From: Thiomicrorhabdus sp.
GTDB lineage: Bacteria > Pseudomonadota > Gammaproteobacteria > Thiomicrospirales > Thiomicrospiraceae
Length of the DNA: 7,250 bases
Assembly: GCA_021648185.1 (NCBI GenBank)
Contig: JAKITH010000054.1
Span: 1 to 7,250, forward strand
Direction of reading: 5' to 3'
Below the pieces are notes generated by a model. It saw nothing but the letters and a program-made list of their open reading frames with translations. It did no database searches and had not been told where the DNA came from. Numbering within the stretch: position 1 is the stretch's first letter; each line of letters begins with the position of its first letter. The position numbers and the translations under genes are program-made. This document shows, one piece after another, positions 6,615-7,250 of the stretch.

Positions 6615-6632
6615 GCCTTTTAAGGCCTTTTA
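6615..6632. repeat. Direct repeat GCCTTTTA at 10-base spacing
   Basis: GCCTTTTA occurs at 6615-6622 and 6625-6632, one helical turn apart, and a related GCCTTT occurs at 6602-6607. The second copy includes the palindrome AAGGCCTT (6622-6629). Helically phased copies could be binding sites for a regulator of either divergent gene, but this may also be AT-rich chance. Confidence 0.4.
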
Positions 6633-6725
6633 GTCATCTATTTGTTGTATTTTGCTTGCATGTTTTTCATGAAGAAGAATCTCTATGGGTGTTTTTATGC
6701 ATTACGTTGTTTGTTATTGTTCATT

Positions 6726-6731
6726 TATAAT
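6726..6731 (+). promoter_or_regulatory. Candidate sigma-70 -10 element for the NIT sensor gene
   Basis: A perfect TATAAT 65 bases before the ATG at 6797. No good -35 lies 16-18 bases upstream (TTACGT and similar are poor matches), so if used it may depend on an activator. A transcript starting a few bases downstream would have a leader of roughly 55-60 bases. Confidence 0.45.
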
Positions 6732-6784
6732 TCGCACAAAGGATAGGGGCTTTATTTTCATTAGGCCGTTTGATATGCAATGTT

Positions 6785-6789
6785 AGGAG
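6785..6789 (+). promoter_or_regulatory. Shine-Dalgarno of the NIT sensor gene
   Basis: AGGAG with a 7-base spacer to the ATG at 6797. It fixes the start of a gene whose 3' end is outside the window. Confidence 0.85.
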
Positions 6790-6796
6790 CTAGATC

Positions 6797-7250
6797 ATGA
6801 ATAATCTTTCGATTAAAAATAAACTGCAAATATTGGTGTTTGTCTCTTTAGGCTTGGCACTGTATTTTGGGGTGGCGCATGTATTGGCCACCTATCAAGC
6901 CAAAACAGAAATGAACCGCACGGCCGTCTTAGCGCAATTAGGTGCCGAGATGGGGGATCTATTGCATACGTCACAAACAGAGCGTGATTTGAGTACGGGG
7001 TATTTGGCTTCAAAAGGCACAAAGTTTTCAACCGAACTGGCACAAAACAAAAAGGCCTTTGATCGCTATCTGGATAAGCTAGAGAAAGAGGTGGAACACT
7101 TGGATGGCAGTTTACGGTCAGAAAAACTGGATAAATACATTAAAGCCGTTTTTAATCATCTGAACACTCTGAATGCCATTCGGGCACAAGTGCAAGCGTT
7201 AGAAATTCCCGCTTCACAAGCCATTGCCTATTACAGCCAGTTAAATAAAT
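6797..7250 (+). CDS. NIT-domain transmembrane sensor, N-terminal part (probable methyl-accepting chemotaxis protein)
   Basis: The frame is open from the ATG at 6797 to the window edge (151 complete codons), with a good Shine-Dalgarno. The product begins with a short basic N-terminus and one hydrophobic segment at about 10-31, which would anchor a periplasmic domain. Residues about 45-151 resemble the all-helical NIT (nitrate- and nitrite-sensing) domain. The key signature is TERDLSTGYLASKG (61-74), close to the family's E-R-G-x-S-x-G-Y-L-x-S-x-G pattern, followed by KFSTELAQNKKAFD. NIT domains are found on chemoreceptors, histidine kinases and cyclic-di-GMP enzymes; the output domain here lies beyond the window, so chemoreceptor is the likeliest guess and not an observation. 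Asp64 replaces the usual glycine in the signature. The gene is divergent from ppsA and shares its upstream region. Confidence 0.82.
   Translation, partial: MNNLSIKNKLQILVFVSLGLALYFGVAHVLATYQAKTEMNRTAVLAQLGAEMGDLLHTSQTERDLSTGYLASKGTKFSTELAQNKKAFDRYLDKLEKEVEHLDGSLRSEKLDKYIKAVFNHLNTLNAIRAQVQALEIPASQAIAYYSQLNK

Larger units (their letters stand above)
6414..6796. other. Divergent intergenic region between ppsA and the NIT sensor gene
   Basis: This 383-base, strongly AT-rich stretch has no convincing open reading frame on either strand. It must hold the promoters of both ppsA (leftward) and the NIT sensor gene (rightward). It contains, left to right: the C9 tract, a short palindrome (6438-6447), a perfect dyad (6534-6549), a 12-bp hairpin (6570-6607), a 10-base-period direct repeat (6615-6632) and a consensus -10 hexamer (6726-6731). 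An unannotated small RNA in the middle is possible but not shown. Confidence 0.8.

Noticed and set aside
6770..6783. FNR box near the NIT gene start
   Set aside because: TTGAT is present but the partner half-site ATCAA is missing after four bases.
6570..6796. Sigma-28 flagellar-type promoter for the putative chemoreceptor
   Set aside because: TAAAG (6611) and GCCG (6765) fragments occur, but never at the spacing required for TAAAGTTT-N11-GCCGATAA.

Overview
The window reads as an ordinary chromosomal segment of a moderately AT-rich Gram-negative bacterium, most likely a gammaproteobacterium. The evidence is a DbpA-type helicase tail, a Pps-type PEP synthase with the gammaproteobacterial active-site signature, and a NIT-domain receptor. 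A marine sulfur-oxidiser of the Thiomicrospira/Hydrogenovibrio kind would fit, but that placement is a guess from protein style and cannot be proven here. I see no rRNA, tRNA, insertion sequence, integrase, CRISPR array or phage gene.

Layout. Bases 2-268 (+) are the 3' end of dbpA, an rRNA-directed DEAD-box helicase. Eleven bases later comes a membrane-bound sensor histidine kinase (280-2844, +) with CHASE, two PAS domains, HisKA and HATPase_c. It overlaps by 11 bases a response regulator with a receiver fused to a SpoIIE/PP2C-type serine phosphatase (2834-3982, +). These three genes look like one transcription unit. On the opposite strand, ppsA (PEP synthase, 6413 down to 3954) converges on the phosphatase gene, and their 3' ends overlap by 29 bases. 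A 383-base AT-rich divergent intergenic region (6414-6796) separates ppsA from the 5' part of a NIT-domain transmembrane sensor, probably a chemoreceptor (6797 to the window edge, +).

How the genes work together. The kinase and the receiver-phosphatase are almost certainly a cognate two-component pair. An extracytoplasmic signal at CHASE, integrated with cytoplasmic PAS input, would set phosphorylation of Asp61 and so the activity of the Ser/Thr phosphatase. By family precedent its substrate is a STAS-domain anti-sigma antagonist or similar partner-switching protein; none is encoded in the window. ppsA makes PEP from pyruvate for gluconeogenesis and appears functionally separate, as does the NIT receptor.

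The most unusual features are not genes. Four long G tracts (G8, G8, G7, G9), all G on the + strand and all followed by AG, lie in the kinase gene (two), the phosphatase gene (one) and the ppsA leader next to its Shine-Dalgarno (one). A one-base slip in any of the three coding tracts gives a nearby stop codon. The divergent intergenic region also holds a perfect 7-2-7 dyad whose arms match the NarL heptamer consensus in reversed order, and a 12-bp hairpin. I did not find a clearly new multi-gene system.
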